Shown here: positions 25,498-34,799 of the stretch, in pieces
Numbering within the stretch: the stretch's first letter is position 1
Layout of the letters: each line of letters opens with the position of its first letter
Source: Bacillus sp. V2I10
GTDB taxonomy: Bacteria; Bacillota; Bacilli; Bacillales; Bacillaceae
Reading direction: 5' to 3'
Length of the DNA stretch: 64,000 nt
Assembly: GCF_030817055.1 (NCBI RefSeq)
Contig: NZ_JAUSYV010000001.1
Span: forward strand, 2,814,001 to 2,878,000
The notes under the pieces: model-generated
The model's database searches: none
What the model saw: only the letters and a program-made list of their open reading frames with translations
What the model was told of the DNA's origin: nothing
Position numbers and translations under genes: made by a program

Positions 25498-26951
25498 TGG
25501 CTGTTAAAAGACTTAAAACGAAAGATAAACATATTCATAGCCTTGCAAAGCTGACCGGCGGCCCATCAAACATTCTCTATCATAAGGAAGATTTAATTGC
25601 CTATGATTGCGATGGTTTTACCATTCACAAGCATTTGCCAAAAGCGGTTGTCTTTCCGAAAAATACAGAGGAAGTTGCGGCGATCGTCAAATACTGTTCA
25701 GAAAATCAGCTGCCATTCCTTGCGAGAGGTGCAGGAACAGGTTTAAGCGGCGGCGCCATTCCCATTAACGGTGAAGTCATTATCAGTCTCGTAAAAATGA
25801 AAAAGCTGATCAGCGTAGATCTCGAAAATAGACGGGCAGTCGTTGAACCCGGCTTTGTTAATCTTAAATTAACCAACTCAATTGCAGATAAAGGTTATTA
25901 CTATGCACCGGACCCTTCCAGTCAATATTGCTGTACCATCGGAGGCAACGTTGCTGAAAATGCAGGCGGCGCCCATTGCCTCAAATATGGCGTAACAACA
26001 AATCATATTCTTGGTCTGGAGGTTGTCCTGCCTAATGGAGAGATTATTGAAATTGGAAAAAATGGAATTCCAGATTCTCCCGGCTACGACCTGCTGGGAT
26101 TAATAACCGGATCAGAAGGAACGCTCGGAATCGTCACAAAGATCACTGTAAGAATCTTAAAAAACCCGGAGTCAAAGCAAACGGTTCTTGCTTACTTTGA
26201 TAGTGTGTCAGACGGCAGCGGCGCTGTTTCGGACATTATTTCAGCAGGAATTGTTCCTGCAGCTCTTGAAATGATGGATAAAACGGCAATTGAAGGCGTT
26301 GAGGCGGCAGCTTTTCCAGTAGGACATCCAAAAGACATTGAAGCTGTCTTATTAATAGAAGTAGATGGCATTTCCGCCGGTATCGATGAACAGATATCGC
26401 AGATTCTTGAGGTGTGCACAAAATGGAATGTCCGTAAAGTAAAGGCTGCTGAAAGTGAAGCAGAGCGTGCAAGATGGTGGGCAAACCGAAAGACAGGATT
26501 TGGAGCGATGGGGGCTATTTCACCGGATTATCTTGTACAGGATGGAGTCATTCCGCGAAGCAGACTTCCAGAAGTCCTTGAAAAAATCAATCAGATCAGC
26601 AAAGAATCGGGTCTTCGGATCGCCAATATCTTTCATGCCGGAGACGGCAATCTGCATCCGCTTGTCTTGTTCGATTCAAGGATTCCCGGTCAAACAGAAG
26701 CAGCCTTAAAAGCCGGCAGCGAATGTCTAAAGGTTTGTGCTGAAGTTGGCGGAACCATTACAGGCGAACATGGGGTGGGTATTGAAAAGAGAGAAGAAAT
26801 GCGGTTTGTCTTTACGGATGAAGAGATTTTAGCCCAAACAAAAGTCCGCGAAGTCTTTAACCCTGATAATCTATTAAATGCAGGTAAATTATTTCCAAGT
26901 CCGGGACGGTGTGCTGAAGTGAAAAAAGAAATGAAAGCTGCAGCGCTGTAA
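25497..26951 (+). CDS. glcD: Glycolate oxidase catalytic subunit GlcD
   Basis: From the ATG at 25497 (MAVKRLKTKDK), which shares a base with the glcF stop, the protein has 484 residues. The FAD-binding N-terminal domain has LARGAGTGLSGGAIP and IGGNVAENAGGAHCLKYG. The FAD-oxidase C-terminal domain carries NIFHAGDGNLHPL and TGEHGVGIEKRE, the metal/substrate motifs of GlcD and D-lactate dehydrogenases. It oxidises glycolate (or D-lactate) to glyoxylate. Company of malate synthase G favours glycolate. Confidence 0.9.
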   Translation: MAVKRLKTKDKHIHSLAKLTGGPSNILYHKEDLIAYDCDGFTIHKHLPKAVVFPKNTEEVAAIVKYCSENQLPFLARGAGTGLSGGAIPINGEVIISLVKMKKLISVDLENRRAVVEPGFVNLKLTNSIADKGYYYAPDPSSQYCCTIGGNVAENAGGAHCLKYGVTTNHILGLEVVLPNGEIIEIGKNGIPDSPGYDLLGLITGSEGTLGIVTKITVRILKNPESKQTVLAYFDSVSDGSGAVSDIISAGIVPAALEMMDKTAIEGVEAAAFPVGHPKDIEAVLLIEVDGISAGIDEQISQILEVCTKWNVRKVKAAESEAERARWWANRKTGFGAMGAISPDYLVQDGVIPRSRLPEVLEKINQISKESGLRIANIFHAGDGNLHPLVLFDSRIPGQTEAALKAGSECLKVCAEVGGTITGEHGVGIEKREEMRFVFTDEEILAQTKVREVFNPDNLLNAGKLFPSPGRCAEVKKEMKAAAL

Positions 26952-26981
26952 AATAAATTGGTAAAATGTTCTGAAAATGAT

Positions 26982-26995
26982 TGTAAACGCTTTGA
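26982..26995 (+). promoter_or_regulatory. cre-like site (CcpA) upstream of glcB
   Basis: TGTAAACGCTTTGA matches 13 of 14 positions of the cre consensus TGWAANCGNTNWCA. It lies in the 114-bp gap between glcD and glcB, 39 bp before operator-like site B, so catabolite repression of the downstream half of the cluster is plausible. Confidence 0.6.
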
Positions 26996-27033
26996 TTTTC
27001 ATGCTATTATTTTTTTAACAAAAAGAAAAACGA

Positions 27034-27052
27034 TGTTTCGTAATAACAAACA
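27034..27052 (-). promoter_or_regulatory. Operator-like site B upstream of glcB
   Basis: On the minus strand TGTTTGTTATTACGAAACA, matching site A (22791-22809) at 17 of 19 bases. It sits immediately before the AAGGAGG of malate synthase. It is probably a binding site for the FadR-type regulator at 22071-22781. Confidence 0.6.
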
Positions 27053-27065
27053 CAAGGAGGAACGA

Positions 27066-29249
27066 ATGATGAAAGGCTATATTCAAAAAGGCAATCTCCA
27101 GGTAGCAGACACTCTCTATGAATTTATTAATTCAGAAGCACTCCCGCAGACAGGTTTAGAGCAGGATGCATTCTGGTCAGGTTTTGAGGCCATTGTTAAG
27201 GAGCTGACTCCCCAAAACAAAGAACTATTGAAAATCCGCGATGAGATTCAGAACAAAATTCATTCATGGCACAGGGAAAACAATAAAACATTTGATTTTG
27301 AATCGTATAAAGCATTCTTGTATGAAATTGGATATTTGGAGCCTGAGGCAGATGAGTTTAAGATTACAACTCAAAATGTTGATGATGAGATTGCTGTTCA
27401 GGCAGGACCTCAATTAGTCGTGCCGGTCAATAATGCGCGCTACGCCATCAATGCAGCAAATGCACGCTGGGGCAGCCTGTATGACGCCCTATACGGGACA
27501 GATGCCATCAGTGAAGAGGACGGTGCACACCGCGAAGGATCATATAACCCTGTGCGCGGAGAAAAAGTCATTGAATTTGCACGCAATTTCCTTGATGAAA
27601 CAGTGCCTCTAAAAGATGCATCCCATAAAGATGCTGCGGAATACGCGATTATTGATGGAGCATTATCGGTTACGTTAAGCAGCGGTGAAAAAACAGGTCT
27701 TAAAGACAAAGAAAAATTGGCTGGATACCAGGGAGAGGCAGATTCACCAGCTGCCATTCTTCTGAAAAACAACGGACTGCATTTTGAAATTCAAATTGAC
27801 CGAAGCCATCCAATCGGCAAAATAGATTTAGCCGGCGTAAAAGATATCCTGCTTGAAGCAGCCCTGACTACCATCATGGATTGTGAAGACTCCGTTACAG
27901 CTGTTGATGCAGAAGACAAAGTGATTGTGTACCGCAACTGGCTGGGCTTAATGACAGGGAACCTGGCGTCATCTTTTAAAAAAGGCAATCAAACAATAAC
28001 TCGCACCTTAAATCCTGACCGGTCGTATACCTCAGTAAATGGCGAAGAATTTACTCTTTCAGGGAGATCGCTCATGTTTGTAAGAAATGTAGGTCATCTT
28101 ATGACGAACAATGCCATTCTTGATGAAAACGGTGATGAAATTCAAGAAGGCATCCTCGATTGCGTGATGACTGCAATGCTTGCAAAACACTCATTACTCG
28201 GAACCGGACAATATCAGAACTCTTCAAAAGGATCTGTCTATATTGTTAAACCGAAGATGCATGGATCAAAAGAAGTTGCTTTTGCCAACACTCTTTTTAA
28301 TAAAGTCGAGGATTTACTCGGGCTTGAACGCAATACCATTAAAATCGGGGTCATGGATGAAGAAAGACGAACGTCTCTAAACTTGAAAGCAGCAATAGGT
28401 GAAGTAAAAGACCGAATCGCATTCATTAATACAGGATTCTTGGACCGCACCGGCGATGAAATTCATACTTCTATGGAAGCTGGCCCAATGATTTCTAAAA
28501 ATAATATGAAATCTTCAGCCTGGCTTCAGGGCTATGAAAAATCAAATGTTTATGCTGGCCTTGAAAGCGGCTTCCAGGGCCGTGCCCAAATCGGCAAAGG
28601 CATGTGGGCGATGCCGGATTTGATGGCAGAGATGCTTAAGCAAAAGTCCGGCCATTTAAAAGCAGGAGCAAACACCGCGTGGGTTCCCTCACCTACAGCA
28701 GCTACACTTCATGCCCTGCACTATCACCAGGTAGATGTTACAGAAGTCCAGAATCAGCTTAAGGAGGATGTGAAAGATCTAAGAAATGACATCCTCACTA
28801 TTCCTGTTGCAGAAAAAGCAAACTGGAGCAAGGAGGAAATTCAGCAGGAACTTGATAACAACGCACAAGGAATACTTGGATATGTTGTTCGCTGGGTCGA
28901 ACAGGGCGTCGGCTGCTCAAAAGTGCCAGATTACTATAATGTCGGACTGATGGAAGACCGTGCAACGCTCAGGATTTCTAGTCAGCATCTTGCAAACTGG
29001 CTGCACCATGGCATCTGCACGAAAGAACAAGTGAAAGAAACTCTTGAACGCATGGCAAAAGTTGTAGACAAACAGAATGAAGGAGATCCACTTTATATGC
29101 CAATGGCGCCTAATTACGAAAATTCGGTTGCTTTCCAGGCTGCATGCGACCTTGTTTTTGAAGGCTATGATCAGCCTAATGGATACACAGAACCAATCCT
29201 TCATCGACGCCGTTTAGAAGCTAAAGCTAAATTTGCAGTAAAGCAATAA
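27066..29249 (+). CDS. glcB: Malate synthase G
   Basis: From the ATG at 27066 (AAGGAGG 4-5 nt upstream; the next codon is also ATG) the protein has 727 residues, the length of the G isoform. Motifs include MDCEDSVTAVDAEDKV, RSLMFVRNVGHLMTN, IKIGVMDEERRTSLN and AGANTAWVPSPTAATLHALHYHQV. It condenses glyoxylate with acetyl-CoA to malate. It follows glcEFD after a gap holding a cre-like site and operator B. It should consume the glyoxylate made by GlcDEF and allow growth on glycolate without isocitrate lyase. Confidence 0.95.
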   Translation: MMKGYIQKGNLQVADTLYEFINSEALPQTGLEQDAFWSGFEAIVKELTPQNKELLKIRDEIQNKIHSWHRENNKTFDFESYKAFLYEIGYLEPEADEFKITTQNVDDEIAVQAGPQLVVPVNNARYAINAANARWGSLYDALYGTDAISEEDGAHREGSYNPVRGEKVIEFARNFLDETVPLKDASHKDAAEYAIIDGALSVTLSSGEKTGLKDKEKLAGYQGEADSPAAILLKNNGLHFEIQIDRSHPIGKIDLAGVKDILLEAALTTIMDCEDSVTAVDAEDKVIVYRNWLGLMTGNLASSFKKGNQTITRTLNPDRSYTSVNGEEFTLSGRSLMFVRNVGHLMTNNAILDENGDEIQEGILDCVMTAMLAKHSLLGTGQYQNSSKGSVYIVKPKMHGSKEVAFANTLFNKVEDLLGLERNTIKIGVMDEERRTSLNLKAAIGEVKDRIAFINTGFLDRTGDEIHTSMEAGPMISKNNMKSSAWLQGYEKSNVYAGLESGFQGRAQIGKGMWAMPDLMAEMLKQKSGHLKAGANTAWVPSPTAATLHALHYHQVDVTEVQNQLKEDVKDLRNDILTIPVAEKANWSKEEIQQELDNNAQGILGYVVRWVEQGVGCSKVPDYYNVGLMEDRATLRISSQHLANWLHHGICTKEQVKETLERMAKVVDKQNEGDPLYMPMAPNYENSVAFQAACDLVFEGYDQPNGYTEPILHRRRLEAKAKFAVKQ

Positions 29250-29279
29250 CCTATTCATTAATTTTAAGGAGATGAGGCA

Positions 29280-30467
29280 ATGCAGCACCTTCGGGAAAAA
29301 TCGCTGGAACTTCACAAGCGCTCACATGGGAAATTAAGTGTTACTGTTAAAGTTTCCGTAGAAGATTCACATGATTTAAGTCTTGTTTATTCCCCAGGGG
29401 TGGCAGAGCCTTGCAGAGAAATTCATCAAAATCCGGAAAAAATATACGACTATACGATGAAGGGCAATTTGGTAGCTGTCGTTTCAGATGGATCAGCTGT
29501 ATTAGGCTTAGGGAATATCGGAGCAGCCGCTTCAATGCCTGTAATGGAGGGTAAAGCCGCTTTATTTAAAGCATTTGCCGATATTGATGCTTTTCCGCTT
29601 TGTTTGAATACGAATGATCCTGATGAGATCATTGCGATTGTAAAAGCGCTGGAACCTACTTTTGGCGGAGTTAATTTAGAGGATATCTCAGCTCCAAATT
29701 GTTTTATCATTGAGGAACGTTTAAAACAGGAAATGAATATCCCGGTTTTCCACGACGATCAGCACGGAACAGCAATTGTAACAGCGGCGGGACTGATTAA
29801 TGCTCTAAAGATGGTTAATAAACGCCTTGAAAAAGTGAAAATCGTTGTAAATGGCGCCGGTGCTGCCGGAATTGCGATTACTAAGCTGCTCCTTGAAATG
29901 GGAGCAGAAAATGTCATTATGTGTGATACGAAAGGCGCTATTTTCAAAGGACGATCAGCCGGCATGAATCCGATGAAAGAATTGATTTCAGAGCTGACAA
30001 ATAAAAGCTTATTCCAAGGATCGCTTGGCGAGGCTTTAGAGAATGCGGACGTTTTTATTGGCGTTTCTGCGGCGGGAGCTGTTTCATCTGAAATGGTTCA
30101 AGGGATGAATGAGGATGCGATTATTTTTGCCATGGCAAATCCAGATCCGGAGATCATGCCTGAAGCTGCAAAAGCGGCTGGAGCGGTGATCGTTGGAACA
30201 GGAAGATCAGATTTGCCTAATCAAGTCAATAATGTTCTTGCATTTCCGGGGATTTTTAAAGGCGCCCTGCAGGTTCATGCCACTGAAATCAATGAGGAAA
30301 TGAAATTGGCTGCTGTCTATGCCATTGCTGATTTAATTACACCATCAGAGCTTGAGTATGAGTATGTCATTCCGCATGCTTTTGATAAAAGAGTTGCCGC
30401 CGCAGTATCAGAAGCTGTTGCAAAAGCAGCCCTCAGATCAGGAGCTGCCCGCAAATCAACTGTTTGA
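29280..30467 (+). CDS. NAD(P)-dependent malic enzyme
   Basis: 395 residues. LVYSPGVAEPCREI is the catalytic opening with the Tyr, and GLGNIGAAASMPVMEGKA and HDDQHGTAIVTAAGLINAL are substrate/metal motifs. NGAGAAGIAITKLLLEMGA is the Rossmann motif. It decarboxylates malate to pyruvate and CO2. It begins 31 bp after malate synthase with AAGGAG, so it is co-transcribed. Together the two enzymes turn glyoxylate plus acetyl-CoA into pyruvate, which replenishes acetyl-CoA through pyruvate dehydrogenase. Confidence 0.9.
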   Translation: MQHLREKSLELHKRSHGKLSVTVKVSVEDSHDLSLVYSPGVAEPCREIHQNPEKIYDYTMKGNLVAVVSDGSAVLGLGNIGAAASMPVMEGKAALFKAFADIDAFPLCLNTNDPDEIIAIVKALEPTFGGVNLEDISAPNCFIIEERLKQEMNIPVFHDDQHGTAIVTAAGLINALKMVNKRLEKVKIVVNGAGAAGIAITKLLLEMGAENVIMCDTKGAIFKGRSAGMNPMKELISELTNKSLFQGSLGEALENADVFIGVSAAGAVSSEMVQGMNEDAIIFAMANPDPEIMPEAAKAAGAVIVGTGRSDLPNQVNNVLAFPGIFKGALQVHATEINEEMKLAAVYAIADLITPSELEYEYVIPHAFDKRVAAAVSEAVAKAALRSGAARKSTV

Positions 30468-30482
30468 AAGGAGTACAGCCAT

Positions 30483-31259
30483 ATGAAATTTGTCCGATTT
30501 ACAGATCAGTCAGCTATCTATCATGGAGTTTTACAAGAGTCTGAAATCAAAGAAATACAAGGTGATATGTTTAAAGACTGGGAGTATACCGGCCGTTCTT
30601 TTCAAAAAGAGCAGGTTCGGCTTCTTGCACCCTTACAGCCAAATCAGATTATCGGAATAGGTGCAAACTACGTTTCAGATAAGAAGGAAATACCTGAGGT
30701 GCTGCCTGAAATTCCGGTGTTTTTTTTCAAGCCGACATCATCCGTTATTGGACCGGAAGAAAAAATTGTCATTCCTGCCGGTGCTAAACAGGTAAAATTC
30801 GAGTCAGAGCTTGCAATTATCATTGGAAAAGAAGCTAAAAACGTTCCTGAATCAGATGTTCTGGACTATGTGTTTGGCTACACAGTTGGAAATGACGTGA
30901 CAGCTCCTGCCTTTTTCCACGGAGACGGACATTGGACAATCGGAAAATCATTTGACACATTCACGCCTTTAGGACCATTGATTGAAACAGAGCTGGATCC
31001 ATTCAATGTGAAGGTGGAAGCGAGATTAAACGGGACTTTGAAACAGGATAGCCCGACCGAACTCATGATCATTCCGATTCGAAAAATGATTTCCTATTTG
31101 ACCAGCGTTATGACCCTAAATGCAGGGGACGTAATATTAACAGGGAGTCCTGTTGGGGCAGAATTAGTCAATACAGGTGATGTCATTGAATGTGAAATTA
31201 AGGAAATCGGCAATCTAAGGAATTCTTTTGCCGAAGCACGAGAAAGCGTTAAAAGCTAG
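30483..31259 (+). CDS. Fumarylacetoacetate hydrolase family protein
   Basis: 258 residues with the FAH fold signatures FESELAIIIGKEAKNVPESD (metal-binding Glu), GYTVGNDVTAP and LTGSPVGAELVNTGD. The family includes YisK/FAHD1-type oxaloacetate decarboxylases or tautomerases and acylpyruvate hydrolases. It lies 16 bp after malic enzyme with AAAGGAG upstream. In this setting an oxaloacetate-directed role fits the C4 acid chemistry of the cluster, but hydrolysis of another 2-oxo acid is equally possible. Confidence 0.8.
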   Translation: MKFVRFTDQSAIYHGVLQESEIKEIQGDMFKDWEYTGRSFQKEQVRLLAPLQPNQIIGIGANYVSDKKEIPEVLPEIPVFFFKPTSSVIGPEEKIVIPAGAKQVKFESELAIIIGKEAKNVPESDVLDYVFGYTVGNDVTAPAFFHGDGHWTIGKSFDTFTPLGPLIETELDPFNVKVEARLNGTLKQDSPTELMIIPIRKMISYLTSVMTLNAGDVILTGSPVGAELVNTGDVIECEIKEIGNLRNSFAEARESVKS

Positions 31260-31333
31260 AGGATCCTTTTCTTTACCCGGAATCAGTCATGATATACTAG
31301 AGTTAAAGACAATTTGCACCAGAGGTGAGAGGG

Positions 31334-32107
31334 TTGGATCGAGAAAATATGGTAAAGTCCGTCAGCAGGGCACTGGATATCATCACGCTCGTAAGTTTAA
31401 AAAAGGGCGGACTTGGCGTTACCGAAATAGCAAATCAAATCGACATAAATAAAAGCTCCGTTTACAGGATTTTGTCTACTTTAGTCCAATACGGCTATGT
31501 AGAACAGGATGTTGAGACAGGAAAGTACAAGCTTGGCTATAAATTCTTGGAAATCAGTTCAAAGCTGCTTGAATCAATTGATCTTAGAGCTGAGGCCAGA
31601 ATGTATTTACAGGAGCTTGAAAATGAAACAAACGAGGTCATCCATTTAGTCGTGTATGATCAGGGTGAAGTTGTGTATATAGAAAAGCTTGACGGCAGTG
31701 AAACTCTGCGAATGCATTCAAAAGTGGGCAAGCGTGCACCAATGCACTGTACATCCGTTGGAAAAGCGATTCTTGCTCATCTTCCATCGAGTGTGGTTTT
31801 GGATATTTTAGAGCGGAAAGGCCTGCCAATGCATACTGACAAAACCATTACTAATAAAGATGATTTCCTATTGGAACTTAATACTGTCAGACAAAAGGGA
31901 TATGCTCTTGACCTGGAGGAGAATGAAAACGGGATTACGTGCATCGCCGTGCCGATTTTTGATCATATGGGCAATGCCATTGCAGCTGTCAGTATTTCTG
32001 GACCAACTATTCGGATGACAAACGAAAGACTGGAACAGCTCCAGTCCCGGATGCAGAATATCGGCAGGCAAATATCCTCAAGACTTGGCTATGAAAAAAT
32101 AGAATAA
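31334..32107 (+). CDS. IclR family transcriptional regulator
   Basis: About 257 residues with an N-terminal winged helix (VTEIANQIDINKSSVYRILSTLVQYGYVEQD). The C-terminal ligand domain contains CTSVGKAILAHLPSSVV and GITCIAVPIFDHMGNAIAAVSISGP. TTG at 31334 and GTG at 31325 are both near the purine-rich GAGGTGAGAGGG; the former has better spacing. E. coli IclR senses glyoxylate/pyruvate, which fits this cluster. It would be a second regulator besides the FadR-type protein. Confidence 0.85.
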   Translation: MDRENMVKSVSRALDIITLVSLKKGGLGVTEIANQIDINKSSVYRILSTLVQYGYVEQDVETGKYKLGYKFLEISSKLLESIDLRAEARMYLQELENETNEVIHLVVYDQGEVVYIEKLDGSETLRMHSKVGKRAPMHCTSVGKAILAHLPSSVVLDILERKGLPMHTDKTITNKDDFLLELNTVRQKGYALDLEENENGITCIAVPIFDHMGNAIAAVSISGPTIRMTNERLEQLQSRMQNIGRQISSRLGYEKIE

Positions 32108-32310
32108 GCTATAATTGTAAGATTTGTTCGCGTTCACTTTTTTAAAGGTATACCGGACAAATTTTTTTTGGAGAAAACAAGAGATTAAATTTTCTAAATA
32201 TTATTGAAATTAAAGTGAGAGTTAGTATAATTAATTTGTGGCAATTGGTGTTATACAACAATGTTTAATATTGTTGTATAACATGTTTCTTCACTGGAAA
32301 CAAACAGAAA

Positions 32311-32332
32311 TGGTATTGCGCATTACGAAACG
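32311..32332 (+). promoter_or_regulatory. Possible operator C upstream of the permease gene
   Basis: TGGTATT and ATTACGAAACG, the two halves seen in sites A and B, occur here separated by GCGC. ATTACGAAAC is identical to the core of site B. It lies 19 bp before the GTG start. The altered spacing makes regulator binding less certain. Confidence 0.4.
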
Positions 32333-32350
32333 AAAAGGGGGAAATGTTTT

Positions 32351-34132
32351 GTGAGTACTGGGATGTTAGGATTTTTGTCACTTCTGCCGATTTTAGTTGT
32401 TGGAATTTTCTTGGTAGGACTTAGATGGCCCGCAAGTAAAGCCATGCCAATATCGTATTTAACCGCGATAGGACTTGCGCTTTTTGTATGGAAAGTACCT
32501 GGAGCAACAGTTGCAGCCGCTTCTGTCAATGGACTGGTTGTAGCAGCTACACTGCTGTATATTATTTTCGGGGCGATCCTTCTGTTAAACACTCTGCAGG
32601 AGAGCGGCGGAATAAAAACCATTCGTCAGGGCTTTACGGATATTTCAGTGGACAGACGCATTCAGGTCATCATCATTGCGTGGCTGTTCGGTTCATTTAT
32701 TGAAGGTGCATCAGGCTTTGGAACACCGGCAGCAGTTGCAGTACCGCTGATGGTCGGGCTTGGGTTTCCAGCAATGGCCGCTGTTATCGCTGGAATGGTC
32801 ATTCAAAGTACACCTGTTTCATTTGGTGCAGTTGGAACACCGATGCTTGTAGGCGTGCAAACGGGCTTATCGGCAGATGCAGGCATTACAGATAATTTTC
32901 TTGCACTTGTTACAGAAATTGGAGGTCAGGTCGCGATTTTACATATGATTGCCGGAACGCTGATTCCGTTGTTTGTAGTCGCATTGATGACCAGATATTT
33001 CGGAAAAAACAAATCATTTTCTGAGGGATTGAAGGTTTGGAAATTTGCATTATTCTCTGCCTTTGCTATGACGATTCCCTATGTCATCGTTGCCAATACT
33101 TTAGGACCTGAGTTTCCATCAATGGTCGGCGGATTGACAGGACTTGCAATTGTAGTTTTCGCCGCAAAAAAGGGTTTCTTAATGCCGCCGAAAGAAGAAG
33201 CGTGGGATTTTGAAGAAAAGTCTAAATGGGATCCGGAATGGACGGGTTCACTTGAAATAAAAGATATTACTCACAAGAGCGGAAATATGAGCATGCTTAA
33301 AGCTTGGGCCCCATATATTCTGGTGGGAGTATTCCTGGTCATTTCAAGATTGAAAACGCTTCCAGTATTAGGATGGCTTCAATCATGGGTTGTATCTTTC
33401 CCTAACATGTTTGGTTCTGAAGTCAGTGCAAGCTTTCAGCCTCTCTATTTGCCGGGAACGATATTTATCTTAGTTTCACTAATTACATTCTTTTTGCACG
33501 GAATGAATGGAAGCGCATACAAAAATGCGTGGTCTCAGTCAGCAAAAACGACGGTTGCTGCGTCTACCGCTCTTGTATTTACAGTTCCAATGGTACAGGT
33601 TTTTATTAATTCAGGAGGCGGAGCTGCAGGATTTGACAAGATGCCGATAGAACTTGCTAACGGTGCAGCTGCAATTGCAGGAGAATTCTGGCCGTTCTTC
33701 GCTACTTTTATCGGCGGAATCGGAGCCTTTATCGCAGGAAGCAACACGGTCAGCAATATGATGTTCAGTTTATTTCAATATGATGTTGGCTCACAAATTG
33801 GTGTAGATCCCACTTGGATTGTAGCGCTTCAAGCCGTAGGCGGAGCTGCAGGAAACATGATTTGTGTTCATAATGTCGTTGCCGCATCAGCGGTAGTAGG
33901 GTTAATAGGAAAAGAAGGGATTGTGATTCGGAAAACGTTATTTCCATTCTGTTATTATGCTCTTTTATCTGGTGCAGTCGGCTATTCGATTGTATGGTAT
34001 TCACAAAAAGGAATCTTCAATCTTGGCTCCTATGTTGCTGCAGCGATTGCAATGGCGGCCATTTACATAGTGGCAACGAATCAGAAACGGGCAGCATTGA
34101 TTGTGGAAACCGATCGAAATATGAAATCATAG
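32351..34132 (+). CDS. L-lactate/glycolate permease (LctP/GlcA family)
   Basis: 593 residues with about 13-14 membrane helices. Family motifs include GSFIEGASGFGTPAAVAVPLMVGLG, SFGAVGTPMLVG and AGSNTVSNMMFSLFQ. GTG 32351 is preceded by AGGGGGGAAATG. The family takes up lactate or glycolate with protons. Placement at the end of the glycolate cluster and the shared operator half-sites favour glycolate. A terminator follows. Confidence 0.9.
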   Translation: MSTGMLGFLSLLPILVVGIFLVGLRWPASKAMPISYLTAIGLALFVWKVPGATVAAASVNGLVVAATLLYIIFGAILLLNTLQESGGIKTIRQGFTDISVDRRIQVIIIAWLFGSFIEGASGFGTPAAVAVPLMVGLGFPAMAAVIAGMVIQSTPVSFGAVGTPMLVGVQTGLSADAGITDNFLALVTEIGGQVAILHMIAGTLIPLFVVALMTRYFGKNKSFSEGLKVWKFALFSAFAMTIPYVIVANTLGPEFPSMVGGLTGLAIVVFAAKKGFLMPPKEEAWDFEEKSKWDPEWTGSLEIKDITHKSGNMSMLKAWAPYILVGVFLVISRLKTLPVLGWLQSWVVSFPNMFGSEVSASFQPLYLPGTIFILVSLITFFLHGMNGSAYKNAWSQSAKTTVAASTALVFTVPMVQVFINSGGGAAGFDKMPIELANGAAAIAGEFWPFFATFIGGIGAFIAGSNTVSNMMFSLFQYDVGSQIGVDPTWIVALQAVGGAAGNMICVHNVVAASAVVGLIGKEGIVIRKTLFPFCYYALLSGAVGYSIVWYSQKGIFNLGSYVAAAIAMAAIYIVATNQKRAALIVETDRNMKS

Positions 34133-34146
34133 GATTTATCTTTGCA

Positions 34147-34172
34147 GAAGCTGCCATTTTGATGGCAGCTTC
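34147..34172 (+). terminator. Terminator of the glycolate cluster
   Basis: Perfect 10-bp arms GAAGCTGCCA (34147-34156) and TGGCAGCTTC (34163-34172), then TTTA. Confidence 0.75.
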
Positions 34173-34374
34173 TTTATGTTAAATGAGTATCATTTTTTAG
34201 AAAGTGAGAAGGTGACGAAAGAATACGCAAAGCCTTAACGAGGCTATTTTGGAATCATACTAGAAAATCATTTATCGTATGAACTTACATCATTGTAGAA
34301 AATACAAAGATATATCTAAAAACTAAAATCTGCCTTGAATTAAAAAACGGGCAATAATTAATAAAGAAGTCTCT
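34173..34374. other. Intergenic stretch with no recognised content
   Basis: No gene-like frame, promoter or repeat was found between the permease terminator and the alkA-like remnant. Confidence 0.4.
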
Positions 34375-34665
34375 ACAAATAGAAAGTCGCATAAGACTCC
34401 CAATTTGCCCAAGCTGCAAATAATTTAAGAATCTCATCTTTCGTAGGTTTTTTTTCTGTCTCCATGATTAATTTCATCGAATTATGCAAACCTGCATCAT
34501 CTATTGGAAAGGCTGCAGGGAAACGTAAGCAGCGCATTCATACATAATTCGCTGTCCAAGGACCAATTCCGCGAATTTTAGTCAGCATTTTTTCAGCTTC
34601 TTTTACATCTTTGGCAGTCAGAAGCCCCTCTTTCACCTCGATCCAGCAGTTGTGACACATTACTC
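34375..34665 (-). pseudogene. Fragment of DNA-3-methyladenine glycosylase II (alkA-like)
   Basis: Reading the minus strand gives TKIRGIGPWTANYV, the HhH-GPD signature of AlkA-type glycosylases. A TGA follows, then in frame MRCLRFPAAFPIDDAGLHNSMKL with the catalytic-Asp region, and EILKLFAAWANWESYATFYL before another stop. Only about the C-terminal third of a typical 290-residue enzyme is present and it carries stops, so it is inactive. AlkA genes often neighbour ada genes, and an intact ada operon lies 12 kb away. Confidence 0.8.
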
Positions 34666-34799
34666 TCTTTTCTTAAGTAAGAATAAATATTCGGAGGGGT
34701 TTTGAGCACAAAAGGGTAACGTGTCATACGGAAGTAGATATAGGAATAGAACATTACTAAATTAAATAAAATGATAACGGGGAGAAATGAGGTGATTGC

